DNA of 64,000 bases from Pseudomonas trivialis (GCF_001439805.1 NZ_JYLK01000015.1:62001-126000); one strand, 5' to 3'. Shown: positions 7,789-16,498, counted from the first letter of the stretch. Translations and numbers: made by a program. The notes: a model not told the origin generated them from the sequence alone.

Positions 7789-8619
7789 ATGCATCCCGCC
7801 GCCGAACACTCACCGCTGGGCAAGTCCAGTGAATACATCAGCACCTACACCCCTTCGTTGCTGTTCCCGATTCCGCGCGCCGCCAAGTGGGCCGAGCTGG
7901 GCCTGAGCGCCGAGACCCTGCCGTACAAGGGCGTGGACTTCTGGAACTGCTTCGAACTGTCCTGGTTGTTGCCTTCGGGCAAGCCGGTGGTGGCCATCGG
8001 CGAATTCAGCATCCCGGCCGACTCGCCGAACATCATTGAATCCAAGTCTTTCAAGCTGTACCTGAACTCGCTGAACCAGACCGCGTTCGCCGACTCCCAG
8101 GACCTGCAAGCCACGCTGCACAACGACCTGAGCTTTGCCGCCGGCAAGCCGGTGAGCGTGCGTATCCGCAGCCTGGCCGAGGTCGAGGCCGAAGGCGTGA
8201 TGGCGTTGCCCGGCATGTGCATTGATGGGCTGGATATCAGCGTCAGCAGCTACGAGCATCCGCGGCCGGAACTGTTGCGCTGCGACGATTCGCGCGTGGT
8301 GCAGGAGAGCGTGCACAGCCACTTGCTCAAATCCAATTGCCCGGTCACCCGCCAGCCGGACTGGGGCAGCGTGGTGGTGGACTATTGCGGCGCGGCGCTC
8401 GATCACGCCAGTCTGCTGGAATATATCGTGAGCTTTCGCCAGCATTCGGACTTTCATGAGCAGTGTGTGGAGCGGATTTTTCTCGACCTGCAGCGCTTGC
8501 TCAAACCTGAAAGGTTGACGGTGTACGCGCGCTATGTGCGCCGTGGCGGGCTGGATATCAACCCGTATCGCAGCACTGAGGAGGTGGCGTTCCAGAACGT
8601 GCGGCTGGCGCGTCAGTAG
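7789..8619 (+). CDS. queF: NADPH-dependent 7-cyano-7-deazaguanine reductase
   Basis: A 276-residue enzyme that reduces preQ0 to preQ1 in queuosine biosynthesis. It is the long, two-domain type. The catalytic cysteine is in SNCPVTRQPDWG (Cys184) with the general acid Asp seven residues later. The QueF motif that binds NADPH is in the N-terminal half (FELSWLLPSGKPVVAIGEFSIPADSPNIIESKS). Length and motif spacing match E. coli QueF. Confidence 0.95.
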   Translation: MHPAAEHSPLGKSSEYISTYTPSLLFPIPRAAKWAELGLSAETLPYKGVDFWNCFELSWLLPSGKPVVAIGEFSIPADSPNIIESKSFKLYLNSLNQTAFADSQDLQATLHNDLSFAAGKPVSVRIRSLAEVEAEGVMALPGMCIDGLDISVSSYEHPRPELLRCDDSRVVQESVHSHLLKSNCPVTRQPDWGSVVVDYCGAALDHASLLEYIVSFRQHSDFHEQCVERIFLDLQRLLKPERLTVYARYVRRGGLDINPYRSTEEVAFQNVRLARQ

Positions 8620-8637
8620 CCTGCACACAAAAACCAA

Positions 8638-8665
8638 TGTTGGAGGGGGCAAGCCCCCTTCCACA
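8638..8665. repeat. short REP-like palindrome
   Basis: TGTTGGAGGGGG and CCCCCTTCCACA form an imperfect hairpin around CAAG. It lies between convergent queF and the DUF4404 gene and may also act as a weak transcription block. Confidence 0.55.
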
Positions 8666-8673
8666 TGAAGCGT

Positions 8674-8940
8674 TTAGATACCGATGTTGCCCAGGGTGAT
8701 CATGATGTTGCGCAAGGTCCCGGAAATAACCGGGTGATCAGCGTCGAACTCAATGGCCGCCTGATTCACGTCGTCGGAAATGCTCGGCGTCTGGGTGGCC
8801 GGCTCCAGTTCAAGTTGCGTTTCAAACCTGGCAAGCAGGGCTTCCAGCGCTTCACGTTTTTCGGCCGGCAGTGGTGGATCCTGTTCCAGTTGCTCGCGCA
8901 GAATGTTGACCTGTTCTTGCAGTTTTTCGCGGGCAGGCAT
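8674..8940 (-). CDS. DUF4404 family protein
   Basis: An 88-residue acidic protein of the Pseudomonas DUF4404 family; function unknown. The N-terminal half is predicted to be a long amphipathic helix (LQEQVNILREQLEQDPPLPAEKREALEALLARFETQLE), and the C terminus has ADHPVISGTLRNIMITLGNIGI. An in-frame start 11 codons upstream was rejected because AAGGAAG precedes the chosen ATG. Location between queF and the HAD-like gene equals PA2805. Confidence 0.72.
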   Translation of the reverse strand: MPAREKLQEQVNILREQLEQDPPLPAEKREALEALLARFETQLELEPATQTPSISDDVNQAAIEFDADHPVISGTLRNIMITLGNIGI

Positions 8941-9050
8941 GGTGTTCTTCCTTTTATCGATAGGCACTGGCATAGACCGCGGCGTGCCGCGAAAGGTCTA
9001 CGGGCTGATCGGTAGATTAATCCACTGCGGCCCGCCGTGCATGCTCTCGA

Positions 9051-9659
9051 TCAGGGCTTCTCGCCTTTGAGCCGGCGCAGGCTGATGTCGGCCAGGCAGG
9101 TGCCGAGTTCACCGAGGTGGTCGATCACCGAGTGCACACCCAGCCCGTACAGTGCCACGGTTGCCTTGCCGCGCTTTTGCTCGCGTTGCTGCTCGGTGAG
9201 CGCTTGCCACTGTTCGGGTGCCAGGCCGCACAGTGAGCCGCAGGAAGCCAGGCCGATGGTCCACAGGCCGGCGTTGAGGCCCGATTGCAGCAGACGCGGC
9301 TCGCCGCTGACCAGCACGCACCCTTCCAGGCGTTCGATGTTCAGTTCCATCAAGGCTTGCCAGCACGCATGGGGCGCGGGCCAGCGAATGGAGGAGGGCG
9401 ATGTGGCCTTGATCCAGGCGGGCAGCGTAGCCGCCAGGGGCGCGGTCACCGCGGATGGCAGTTCATCCAGCCAGGCGCAGGGCACGCCTTGTTCCTTCAG
9501 GCTGCGCAGACTGTTCAGTGCGCCAGGGGTGGCTTGGGAATCGGGGGACGGCGAGTCGCTGCGGGCCTGGGAACCGAAGTCCACCAGGCAGCCACTCAGG
9601 CCAAATAGCACGGCAGTCAATGACGGGGCCGTGGCGACGGCAATCTCGGCGTGTGGCAT
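9051..9659 (-). CDS. phosphonatase-like HAD protein lacking the catalytic aspartate
   Basis: A 202-residue protein resembling phosphonoacetaldehyde hydrolase (PhnX): the C-terminal half PHACWQALMELNIERLEG...GLNAGLWTIGLASCGSLCGL follows PhnX closely. However HAD motif I, normally D-W-A-G-T-T-V-D-F-G, reads G-L-S-G-C-L-V-D-F-G, so the nucleophile Asp is Gly20. Motif III (usually GD-T---D) reads S-G-E-P---L. About 65 residues are missing relative to PhnX, mainly in the cap region that carries the Schiff-base lysine. It is therefore probably not a phosphonatase. It sits where PA2804 is in P. aeruginosa. Confidence 0.7.
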   Translation of the reverse strand: MPHAEIAVATAPSLTAVLFGLSGCLVDFGSQARSDSPSPDSQATPGALNSLRSLKEQGVPCAWLDELPSAVTAPLAATLPAWIKATSPSSIRWPAPHACWQALMELNIERLEGCVLVSGEPRLLQSGLNAGLWTIGLASCGSLCGLAPEQWQALTEQQREQKRGKATVALYGLGVHSVIDHLGELGTCLADISLRRLKGEKP

Positions 9660-9854
9660 CAGAACATCCCTGAAATAGCTCTGACGCTATCGAGCCGGCA
9701 TGACAAGTAAATGACAGCGAAGCTGATTGTGAGAAAAATGCACATTTTTTGTAAGACGTTTCCAGGTAGCTGCCTAAACCGGTACTTCCGTCATATACTG
9801 ACGACCAAATTCAGGGCATAGCGCCCATGACAGATCATTCAAGGAGCAAAAGCT

Positions 9855-10544
9855 ATGCGCTGGAGCCAGTACTTCGCTCAGCTGTCGGTGTGTGCCACCG
9901 TGTTATTCGTCCCGTTTGCGGCACAGGCAGCCTCGGAAGATGATCCATGGGAGAGCGTCAACCGCCCCATCTTCACCTTCAACGATACGGTTGATACCTA
10001 CGCCCTCAAGCCCATCGCCCAGGGCTATCAGTTCATCACCCCGCAATTCGTGCAGGACGGCGTGCACAACTTCTTCCGCAACATCGGCGATGTCGGCAAC
10101 CTCGCCAACAACGTACTGCAGCTCAAGCCGCACAACGCTGGCGTGGACACCGCCCGTCTGTTGGTCAACACCACCTTCGGCGTGCTGGGCTTCGTCGACG
10201 TCGGCACCCGCATGGGCCTGCAGCGCAGCGATGAAGACTTCGGCCAGACCCTCGGTTATTGGGGCGTGGGCAGCGGTCCTTACGTGATGCTGCCACTGCT
10301 CGGCCCAAGCACCTTGCGTGATGCGCCGTCCAAATACGTCGACAGCTACACCTCGCCGTACCGCTACATGAATGACATCGACTGGCGCAACAGCGTCTTC
10401 GGCCTGAACCTGGTCGATACCCGCGCCAGTCTGCTCGACAGCGAGAAGCTGATCACCGGCGACAAATACACCTTTATCCGTAACGCTTACCTGCAGAACC
10501 GCGAGTTCAAGGTCAAGGATGGCAAGGTCGTCGACGACTTCTAA
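9855..10544 (+). CDS. mlaA: MlaA/VacJ family outer-membrane phospholipid transport protein
   Basis: A 229-residue protein of the Mla system, which removes phospholipids from the outer leaflet of the outer membrane. Family blocks are present: DPWESVNRPIFTFNDTVDTYALKPIAQGYQ, NFFRNIGDVGNLANNVLQ, DFGQTLGYWGVGSGPYVMLPLLGPSTLRD. E. coli MlaA is a lipoprotein, but this protein has a type I signal peptide ending AAQA|ASEDDPW and no lipobox cysteine. The SD AAGGAG is eight bases upstream. The dyad CGTCA-TATAC-TGACG at 9789-9803 upstream overlaps a possible -10 box (TATACT). The gene ends in a clear terminator. Confidence 0.9.
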   Translation: MRWSQYFAQLSVCATVLFVPFAAQAASEDDPWESVNRPIFTFNDTVDTYALKPIAQGYQFITPQFVQDGVHNFFRNIGDVGNLANNVLQLKPHNAGVDTARLLVNTTFGVLGFVDVGTRMGLQRSDEDFGQTLGYWGVGSGPYVMLPLLGPSTLRDAPSKYVDSYTSPYRYMNDIDWRNSVFGLNLVDTRASLLDSEKLITGDKYTFIRNAYLQNREFKVKDGKVVDDF

Positions 10545-10563
10545 GTCGAGATGTTTTGAAACG

Positions 10564-10592
10564 AAAAAGGCGACTCAATGTCGCCTTTTTTG
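10564..10592. terminator. bidirectional terminator mlaA / PilZ gene
   Basis: AAAAAGGCGAC and GTCGCCTTTTTT form an 11-base stem with a five-base loop between two convergent genes, with A and T runs suited to both strands. Confidence 0.9.
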
Positions 10593-10603
10593 TGCGCGGC
10601 TGT

Positions 10604-10909
10604 TTAGCGCATTTTCAGGATCCTGAGCCCCAGTTGCTGTTCTTCGCCCGCCGTCTTGGCCCATACCACTTCGGTATCGGCCTCCAGGCCCTTGAGGGCG
10701 GCGTGCTCCGAATCAATGCGCACGGTCAGCTGATCGCCGACGTTGAACTGGCGAGGTGCCTGCACCTGCATGCCGGAACTGGAAAGGTCCACGCAAACCC
10801 CGGCGATTTCCTGCCCGGCGTGGATCAATGACACATCGGCATCCACTCGCATGCGGATGAAATCGCGTTTTTCAGCGTAGTCGCGCTCGTGTTCGCTCAC
10901 AGGTTCCAT
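10604..10909 (-). CDS. PilZ domain c-di-GMP-binding protein
   Basis: A 101-residue single-domain PilZ protein. Both binding motifs are intact: RDFIR (RxxxR) near residue 15 and DLSSSGMQV (DxSxxG) near residue 42, and the C-terminal GLRILKM strand closes the beta barrel. It is likely a cytoplasmic c-di-GMP receptor. The location between mlaA and rssB equals PA2799. Its target is unknown. Confidence 0.88.
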   Translation of the reverse strand: MEPVSEHERDYAEKRDFIRMRVDADVSLIHAGQEIAGVCVDLSSSGMQVQAPRQFNVGDQLTVRIDSEHAALKGLEADTEVVWAKTAGEEQQLGLRILKMR

Positions 10910-11177
10910 CCTTACTTTGTGTTGTGGTGGTAGCCGTTCTTATAACTCCCGGTGATTTGCGCTGTAAAGAGGCTCGGCGACCATCGGCGTGAGCTTGAAA
11001 CCCCTGACGGATGGGAGTACCGTCTGCGCCTTAGAAGGGCACCTCTGCTTTACAGTTGTGCGTGGGCAAAACGCCCGTGCTTTGTAGGACAGAGAGGCTA
11101 GAAAGCGAATCCAGTAGTGTGAGCCCGGCCATTGTCGCGCTGCCTACGCCAACCTAATTCTGGCGCCGTTTGCCCAC

Positions 11178-12359
11178 ATGCAAAAAACCAGTGCCACGCT
11201 GCTGATAATCGATGACGACGAAGTAGTGCGCGAGAGCCTCGCGGCCTATTTGGAAGACAGTGGCTTCAGCGTCCTGCAGGCCAGCAATGGCCAACAGGGT
11301 CTCCAGGTGTTCGAGCGCGACCAGCCCGACCTCGTGATCTGCGACCTGCGCATGCCCCAGATGGGCGGCCTGGAGTTGATTCGCCAGGTGACCGAGCGCG
11401 CGCCGCAGACGCCAGTGATCGTAGTGTCCGGTGCCGGCGTGATGAACGATGCCGTCGAGGCTCTGCGCCTGGGGGCTGCCGATTATCTGATCAAACCCCT
11501 GGAAGACCTGGCCGTGCTGGAGCACTCGGTGCGCCGCGCCCTTGATCGCGCGCGCCTGCTGCAGGAAAACCTGCGCTACCGCGAAAAGCTCGAAACTGCC
11601 AACCGCGAACTCGAAGCCAGCCTGAACCTGCTCCAGGAAGACCAGAACGCCGGTCGCCAGGTGCAGATGAACATGCTGCCGGTGAGCCCCTGGACCATCG
11701 ACGACTTTCAGTTCGCCCACCAGATCATCCCTTCGTTGTACCTGTCGGGAGATTTTGTCGATTATTTCCGCGTGGATGAGCGCCGTGTGGCGTTCTACCT
11801 GGCCGACGTGTCCGGCCACGGTGCGTCCTCTGCATTTGTCACCGTGTTGTTGAAGTTCATGACCACACGGCTGTTGTTCGAGTCCAAGCGTAATGGCACG
11901 CTGCCGGAGTTCACCCCTTCGCAGGTGCTGGGCCACATCAACCGGGGCCTGATCAGCTGCAAGCTGGGCAAGCACGTAACGATGGTGGGCGGCGTGATCG
12001 ATGAAGAAACCGGTCTTTTGACCTACAGTATTGGCGGTCACCTGCCGATGCCTGTTCTATACACTCCAGAGAGTGTGCGTTACCTGGAAGGCCGTGGTCT
12101 GCCGGTGGGCTTGTTCAATGAAGCCACCTACGAAGACCATATCCTGGAACTGCCGCCGACGTTCAGCCTCACGCTGATGTCCGACGGCATCCTGGATCTT
12201 CTTCCAGAGCCTACACTCAAAGAGAAAGAAGCCGCCTTGCCCCAAAAGGTCAAGTCGGCGGGCGGCAGCCTGGATGGCCTGCGGCAGGTTTTTGGATTGG
12301 CCACGCTGGGGGAGATGCCGGATGATATCGCCCTACTGGTGTTGAGCAGGAATCTTTGA
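11178..12359 (+). CDS. rssB: response regulator with PP2C-type serine phosphatase domain (RssB-like)
   Basis: A 393-residue protein with an N-terminal receiver domain (Asp13-14 region, phosphoacceptor Asp56 in VICDLRMP, Lys106 in LIKPLED), a coiled-coil linker at about residues 120-155, and a SpoIIE/PP2C phosphatase domain (SGDFVDYF, LADVSGHGASSAF, SIGGHLPMPVLY, LMSDGILDL). In pseudomonads this protein, unlike the E. coli orthologue, keeps phosphatase residues and is paired with a STAS protein. The known theme is partner switching that affects sigma-S. The start overlaps no upstream gene; the stop overlaps the next ATG. Confidence 0.85.
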   Translation: MQKTSATLLIIDDDEVVRESLAAYLEDSGFSVLQASNGQQGLQVFERDQPDLVICDLRMPQMGGLELIRQVTERAPQTPVIVVSGAGVMNDAVEALRLGAADYLIKPLEDLAVLEHSVRRALDRARLLQENLRYREKLETANRELEASLNLLQEDQNAGRQVQMNMLPVSPWTIDDFQFAHQIIPSLYLSGDFVDYFRVDERRVAFYLADVSGHGASSAFVTVLLKFMTTRLLFESKRNGTLPEFTPSQVLGHINRGLISCKLGKHVTMVGGVIDEETGLLTYSIGGHLPMPVLYTPESVRYLEGRGLPVGLFNEATYEDHILELPPTFSLTLMSDGILDLLPEPTLKEKEAALPQKVKSAGGSLDGLRQVFGLATLGEMPDDIALLVLSRNL

Positions 12360-12841
12360 TGAGTACCGGAAGAATCCAATTCGCCGAGCAGGACGGAACC
12401 TTCGTCCTCAAATTCGTCGGTGAAGTGCGCCTGACCCTGTGTTCAGCGCTGGATGCGACGATTGAGCGGATCTTCACTGCGCTGAATTTTTCGGCGATCG
12501 TGATCGATCTGACCGAAACCCGCAGCATCGACAGCACCACCCTGGGGCTGTTGGCCAAGCTGTCCATTCTGTCGCGGCAGAAGGTCGGCCTGTTGCCCAC
12601 CGTCGTCACCACCCACGACGACATCACCCGGCTGCTGCAGTCCATGGGCTTCGATCAGGTGTTCAACATCGTCGACCGCCCGATCCCGTGCCCGGAATGC
12701 CTTACCGACCTGCCGTCTCAGGACCAATCAGAGGAAATCGTGCGGGTCAAGGTGCTCGAAGCGCACAAGATCCTGATGGGGCTCAACGAGTCCAATCGCG
12801 AGGCCTTTCACGACCTCGTGAATGCTCTCGAACGCCACTGA
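12359..12841 (+). CDS. rssC: STAS-domain anti-sigma-factor antagonist (RssC-like)
   Basis: A 160-residue protein whose first 100 residues form a STAS domain; the phosphorylatable serine lies in ETRSIDSTTLGLLAKLS. The C-terminal 60 residues contain CPEC and a predicted helix. The ATG overlaps the stop of the phosphatase gene by one base (TGATG), so the two are translationally coupled. It is the expected substrate of the upstream PP2C domain. Corresponds to PA2797. Confidence 0.85.
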   Translation: MSTGRIQFAEQDGTFVLKFVGEVRLTLCSALDATIERIFTALNFSAIVIDLTETRSIDSTTLGLLAKLSILSRQKVGLLPTVVTTHDDITRLLQSMGFDQVFNIVDRPIPCPECLTDLPSQDQSEEIVRVKVLEAHKILMGLNESNREAFHDLVNALERH

Positions 12842-12897
12842 TCCCCCACTGCTGGAACACAATCAAATGTGGGAGTTCGGCTTGGGATCAGCGACCA

Positions 12898-12935
12898 CAA
12901 AAAAGGGCGGCACCCTCACAGGTGCCGCCCTTTTT
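12898..12935. terminator. bidirectional terminator between rssC and tal
   Basis: GGGCGGCACC and GGTGCCGCCC form a perfect ten-base-pair stem around CTCACA, flanked by A7 on the left and T5 on the right. Confidence 0.9.
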
Positions 12936-12949
12936 GCTGCTGCCTGCTT

Positions 12950-13876
12950 TTACAGCTTGGCAGTCAACAACGCCTCCAGCTTCTCCTGGTCGCGAGCGAA
13001 CTGACGAATCCCCTCCGCCAGCTTCTCGGTCGCCATCGCATCCTCGTTGGACTCCCAACGGAACTGCGCTTCAGTCATGTGCACCCGCGCCTCCCCGGCG
13101 TGCCCTGGCGACAGCTTGCGCTCAAGCGTGCCTTCATCGGCCGCCAGCTTCTCCAGCAGGTCCGGGCTGATGGTCAGGCGATCACACCCGGCCAGCTCTT
13201 CGATCTGGCTCAGATTACGGAAGCTCGCACCCATCACAACGGTTTTGTAGCCGTTGGCCTTGTAGTAGTTGTAGATGCGCGTCACCGACTGCACGCCCGG
13301 GTCATCGGAACCGGTGTAGTCGTTGCCATTGGCCTTCTTGTACCAATCGTAGATACGGCCCACGAACGGCGAAATCAGGAACACCCCGGCCTCGGCGCAG
13401 GCCACGGCCTGGGCGAACGAGAACAGCAGCGTCAGGTTGGTCTGAATGCCTTCCTTTTCCAGCTGCTCGGCGGCACGGATGCCTTCCCAGGTGGAAGCGA
13501 TCTTGATCAGCACGCGGTCACGGCCAACGCCGGCGTTGTCGTACAGATCGATGATACGGTGCGCACGCTTGAGCACGGCGTCGGTGTCGAACGACAGACG
13601 GGCATCCACCTCGGTGGAGATACGACCCGGCACCACCTTGAGAATCTCCTGACCCACCGCCACCGCAAAACGGTCACTGGCCAGGCCGACATCGCCGTTG
13701 CAGTCCTGCACACACTCGTCCAGCAGCTTGGCGTAGCCCGGGATCGATGCGGCCTTGAGCAGCAGGGAAGGGTTGGTGGTGGCGTCCTGCGGCTTGAGCT
13801 TGGCGAGCGTGGAAAAATCGCCGGTGTCGGCTACCACGGTGGTGAATTGCTTGAGTTGTTCCAGCTTGGAAGTCAT
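12950..13876 (-). CDS. tal: transaldolase
   Basis: A 308-residue TalB-type enzyme of the non-oxidative pentose phosphate pathway. DATTNPSLL near residue 35 is the family signature, and the Schiff-base lysine is in VLIKIASTWEG near residue 131. An upstream in-frame start would add 19 residues with no similarity; MTSKLEQLKQFTTVVADTGDF is the standard N terminus. It is convergent with rssC and shares its terminator. Confidence 0.95.
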   Translation of the reverse strand: MTSKLEQLKQFTTVVADTGDFSTLAKLKPQDATTNPSLLLKAASIPGYAKLLDECVQDCNGDVGLASDRFAVAVGQEILKVVPGRISTEVDARLSFDTDAVLKRAHRIIDLYDNAGVGRDRVLIKIASTWEGIRAAEQLEKEGIQTNLTLLFSFAQAVACAEAGVFLISPFVGRIYDWYKKANGNDYTGSDDPGVQSVTRIYNYYKANGYKTVVMGASFRNLSQIEELAGCDRLTISPDLLEKLAADEGTLERKLSPGHAGEARVHMTEAQFRWESNEDAMATEKLAEGIRQFARDQEKLEALLTAKL

Positions 13877-14069
13877 GGGCGTGCTCTGTCCTATGGGTCT
13901 GATGACATTACCCGAGCGCCAGCAGGCGCTCAAGGGCGCAAATGCGTTCGATCGTTTGCGAGGGCAACAACCTGAAAACAGCCGTTTGAATGGCGGGCCT
14001 TACTCGGTAATTGGAGGCCGCAATCGGTGGCAGGTTCAACCCGATTACCGGATGCCACCCCGATCCCAA

Positions 14070-14096
14070 TGTGGGAGGGGGCTTGCTCCCGATAGC
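14070..14096. repeat. single REP-type unit
   Basis: One copy of TGTGGGAGGGGGCTTGCTCC followed by CGATAGC, 28 bases beyond the 3' end of dusA. The 247-base space between tal and dusA holds no gene that I can support. Confidence 0.65.
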
Positions 14097-14123
14097 GCCA
14101 GCCCAGCCACCACACATTAACGA

Positions 14124-15128
14124 TCAACGCCCTTCCAGCAATTCCCCCGCCTGATCCAGCAACGCCAACGGATCCGCAGCCTTGTGAATATCCACCGACA
14201 ACAACTGCCGAAACTTCCGAGCCCCCGGAAAACCGGTGCCCAGCCCCAATATATGCCGAGTAATGTGATGCATCGTCCCACCACTGGCCAGATGCTCAGC
14301 AATATAAGGCCGCAACTGCACCAACACCTGCGCCCGACTGATCACCGGCGCCTTGCTTCCAAACAGCCGCTGATCCACCTGCGCCAGCACATAGGGATTG
14401 TGATATGCCTCGCGGCCCAGCATCACCCCATCGAACGTCTGCAAATGCGCCTCGCATTCCTCCAGCGTCTTGATCCCGCCGTTGAGAACAATCTCCAGCT
14501 CGGGAAAGTCCTGCTTCAACTGCGCCGCCACGTCATAGCGCAATGGCGGAATGTCGCGATTCTCCTTGGGCGACAACCCCTCCAGAATCGCGATCCGCGC
14601 ATGCACGGTAAAACTTGTACAGCCCGCATCTTTCACCTGCCCGACGAAATCACACAGCTGGGCGTAACTGTCCCGGCCGTTGATACCGATACGGTGCTTG
14701 ACGGTCACCGGAATCGACACCGCATCACGCATCGCCTTCACACAATCGGCCACCAGCGCCGGATGCGCCATCAGGATCGCGCCGATCATGTTGTTCTGCA
14801 CCCGGTCGCTGGGGCAACCGACGTTCAGGTTCACCTCATCGTAACCGGCAGCCTCGGCCATGCGCGCGCACGCGGCCAGGTCGGCGGGAACGCTGCCACC
14901 CAGTTGCAGCGCCAGAGGGTGCTCGGCTTCGTTGTGGCGCAGGAAACGCTCATGATCACCGTGAAGGATCGCGCCGGTGGTGACCATCTCGGTGTAGAGC
15001 AGGGCATGTTTGGAGAGCAGCCGCAGGAAGTAGCGGCAGTGGCGGTCGGTCCAATCCATCATCGGAGCGATGGAGAAGCGTCTGGAGAGTGGGGCAGTTT
15101 GTAGGGGCATTGGAGGGATCTGGATCAT
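14124..15128 (-). CDS. dusA: tRNA-dihydrouridine(20/20a) synthase
   Basis: A 334-residue FMN enzyme that reduces uridines 20 and 20a in tRNA. The signature RRFSIAPMMDWTDRHCRYFLRLLS is at residues 15-38; catalytic Cys is in NLNVGCPSDRVQNNMIGA; FMN-binding segments KHRIGIN and LNGGIKTLEE follow. The DusA-specific WTDRHCR is present. The start is uncertain: an ATG six codons downstream (15110) is also possible, and neither has a good SD. Confidence 0.95.
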   Translation of the reverse strand: MIQIPPMPLQTAPLSRRFSIAPMMDWTDRHCRYFLRLLSKHALLYTEMVTTGAILHGDHERFLRHNEAEHPLALQLGGSVPADLAACARMAEAAGYDEVNLNVGCPSDRVQNNMIGAILMAHPALVADCVKAMRDAVSIPVTVKHRIGINGRDSYAQLCDFVGQVKDAGCTSFTVHARIAILEGLSPKENRDIPPLRYDVAAQLKQDFPELEIVLNGGIKTLEECEAHLQTFDGVMLGREAYHNPYVLAQVDQRLFGSKAPVISRAQVLVQLRPYIAEHLASGGTMHHITRHILGLGTGFPGARKFRQLLSVDIHKAADPLALLDQAGELLEGR

Positions 15129-15439
15129 GGCGAGTGACGCGCAGTTTATCAGGGATGCATGGTGGCTGTCGGAGCGGCGTATATTGCCCGTTTCACGACA
15201 GTGCTGGGCAAGGACGCCAAGCGCCTCTGTCGCCCGAGTCGTGTTCTGACGCTGAGCGACGCCTTATCACGCATTGGAAGGATCCGAGCTAGTATTGAAA
15301 GATGCGGTCTTAAAAAGTTAGCACTTATTTCTCGCCGAAATTGTCGCGACGTTCTTGATGCCCATCATCGGTTCCCCGCCTGACCGCCAGCACGCTGCCA
15401 ACCCATTTCCCTCTAGCCGTTCGGAGTGATCAGAAAACT
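15129..15439. other. intergenic region without supported gene
   Basis: The 311 bases between divergent dusA and the methyltransferase gene contain open frames up to 67 codons, but none has a convincing start, codon pattern or recognisable product. Promoters for both genes should lie here. Confidence 0.5.
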
Positions 15440-16108
15440 ATGATAACCATCCAGGAACTCAACGAATTCACCAGCAACCCGGAGTTGACTGGCAGCATTG
15501 CCCAGGTGTGGGAATTGATCGGCCAGCATTTCGAACAGGCCCAGGCCAGCTTGCCGCCTGAGCAGGCGATGGAGCGTCGTGAGTTGTCGTTCCATGAGCA
15601 CGTACGCCTGCTGGGTTACCTGTCTCTTCTGGTGGCCGAACTGCCGGGTGACGTGGTGGAAATCGGCGTGTGGAAGGGCAAGTCGCTGATGCTGATGAAC
15701 GAGGTGTGCAATGGCGGGCGGCGGGTCATCGGTATTGACCCGTTTGAGTTGCCGAACCAGTTTGAGGAGTTCAGTCACTATCAGGCGTTGATGCTGCCTG
15801 ATGCGGTGGTGATTCGCGGCTTCTCGGAACTCAGTGCCGAGCGTTTCTACAATCTGGCGCCCAGGGTTGCGCTGTTGCATATCGATGGCGGCCACACCAT
15901 GCGCAACGTGTTGCTGGATTTCCTGCTGTATTCGCCGAGCGTGGTGCCGGGCGGTTTTATCGTGCTGGACGATTATCGCGACTTTAAACACTCGCCTGAG
16001 GTGGGGCCTGCGGTCGATCTGCTCAGGGCTACGGGGTTCTTCAGAGACTTCAACGTGCTGGGGAGCGTGCATGGTTTTGAGAACAGCTACGTGTTACAGC
16101 GGATCTAA
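15440..16108 (+). CDS. class I SAM-dependent methyltransferase
   Basis: A 222-residue protein with the SAM-binding block VVEIGVWKGKSLMLM at about residues 72-86, an acidic end of strand 2 (VIGIDPFELP), and LLHIDGGHTMRNVLLDFLLYSPSVVPGGFIVLDDY, the pattern of the Methyltransf_24/TylF-like group. The substrate is unknown. The gene stands alone, followed by a small lipoprotein gene. GC content is slightly lower than that of neighbours. Confidence 0.78.
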   Translation: MITIQELNEFTSNPELTGSIAQVWELIGQHFEQAQASLPPEQAMERRELSFHEHVRLLGYLSLLVAELPGDVVEIGVWKGKSLMLMNEVCNGGRRVIGIDPFELPNQFEEFSHYQALMLPDAVVIRGFSELSAERFYNLAPRVALLHIDGGHTMRNVLLDFLLYSPSVVPGGFIVLDDYRDFKHSPEVGPAVDLLRATGFFRDFNVLGSVHGFENSYVLQRI

Positions 16109-16236
16109 GCGTTTCCCAGGTCGGCGTCCTGGACGCATCCTGTCACAAGCAAAGTTTCATCATTCTCTGCAGTGTTGAGGTTTACGATTCTTTGCAAGAG
16201 AGGCCCAACGCCTCCAGCCTGCAGAGAACTCAGGAA

Positions 16237-16455
16237 ATGACCTCAAACCTCATCAAACTTTTGCTGATCAGCGGCACATTGCTATTGAGCGCCTGCTCCT
16301 CGGGCGGGAACGTCGGCAGCGACCCATGCTTCTCGGGCGGATGCCAGGCGTTTGGCGACCATAGCCCGAGTAAAGCCGCCAAAATGAGTTTTGGCGGCAG
16401 CGGGCTGGGTAGCAGTTATGGAGAGTATGGTTCGGGGTTGTTGCATGATGACTGA
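16237..16455 (+). CDS. small putative lipoprotein
   Basis: A 72-residue protein with a lipoprotein signal: hydrophobic LIKLLLISGTLLL followed by the lipobox LSAC. The mature part is Gly/Ser-rich (CSSGGNVGSDPCFSGGCQAFGDHSPSKAAKMSF) with two further cysteines. An in-frame TTG 15 codons upstream would spoil the signal peptide, so I chose the ATG; its AGG is very close. I do not recognise the family. Confidence 0.65.
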   Translation: MTSNLIKLLLISGTLLLSACSSGGNVGSDPCFSGGCQAFGDHSPSKAAKMSFGGSGLGSSYGEYGSGLLHDD

Positions 16456-16498
16456 GGGAGCAGGGTGGGGCAGTCAAAGGTGTGGTGACTGACCCATT

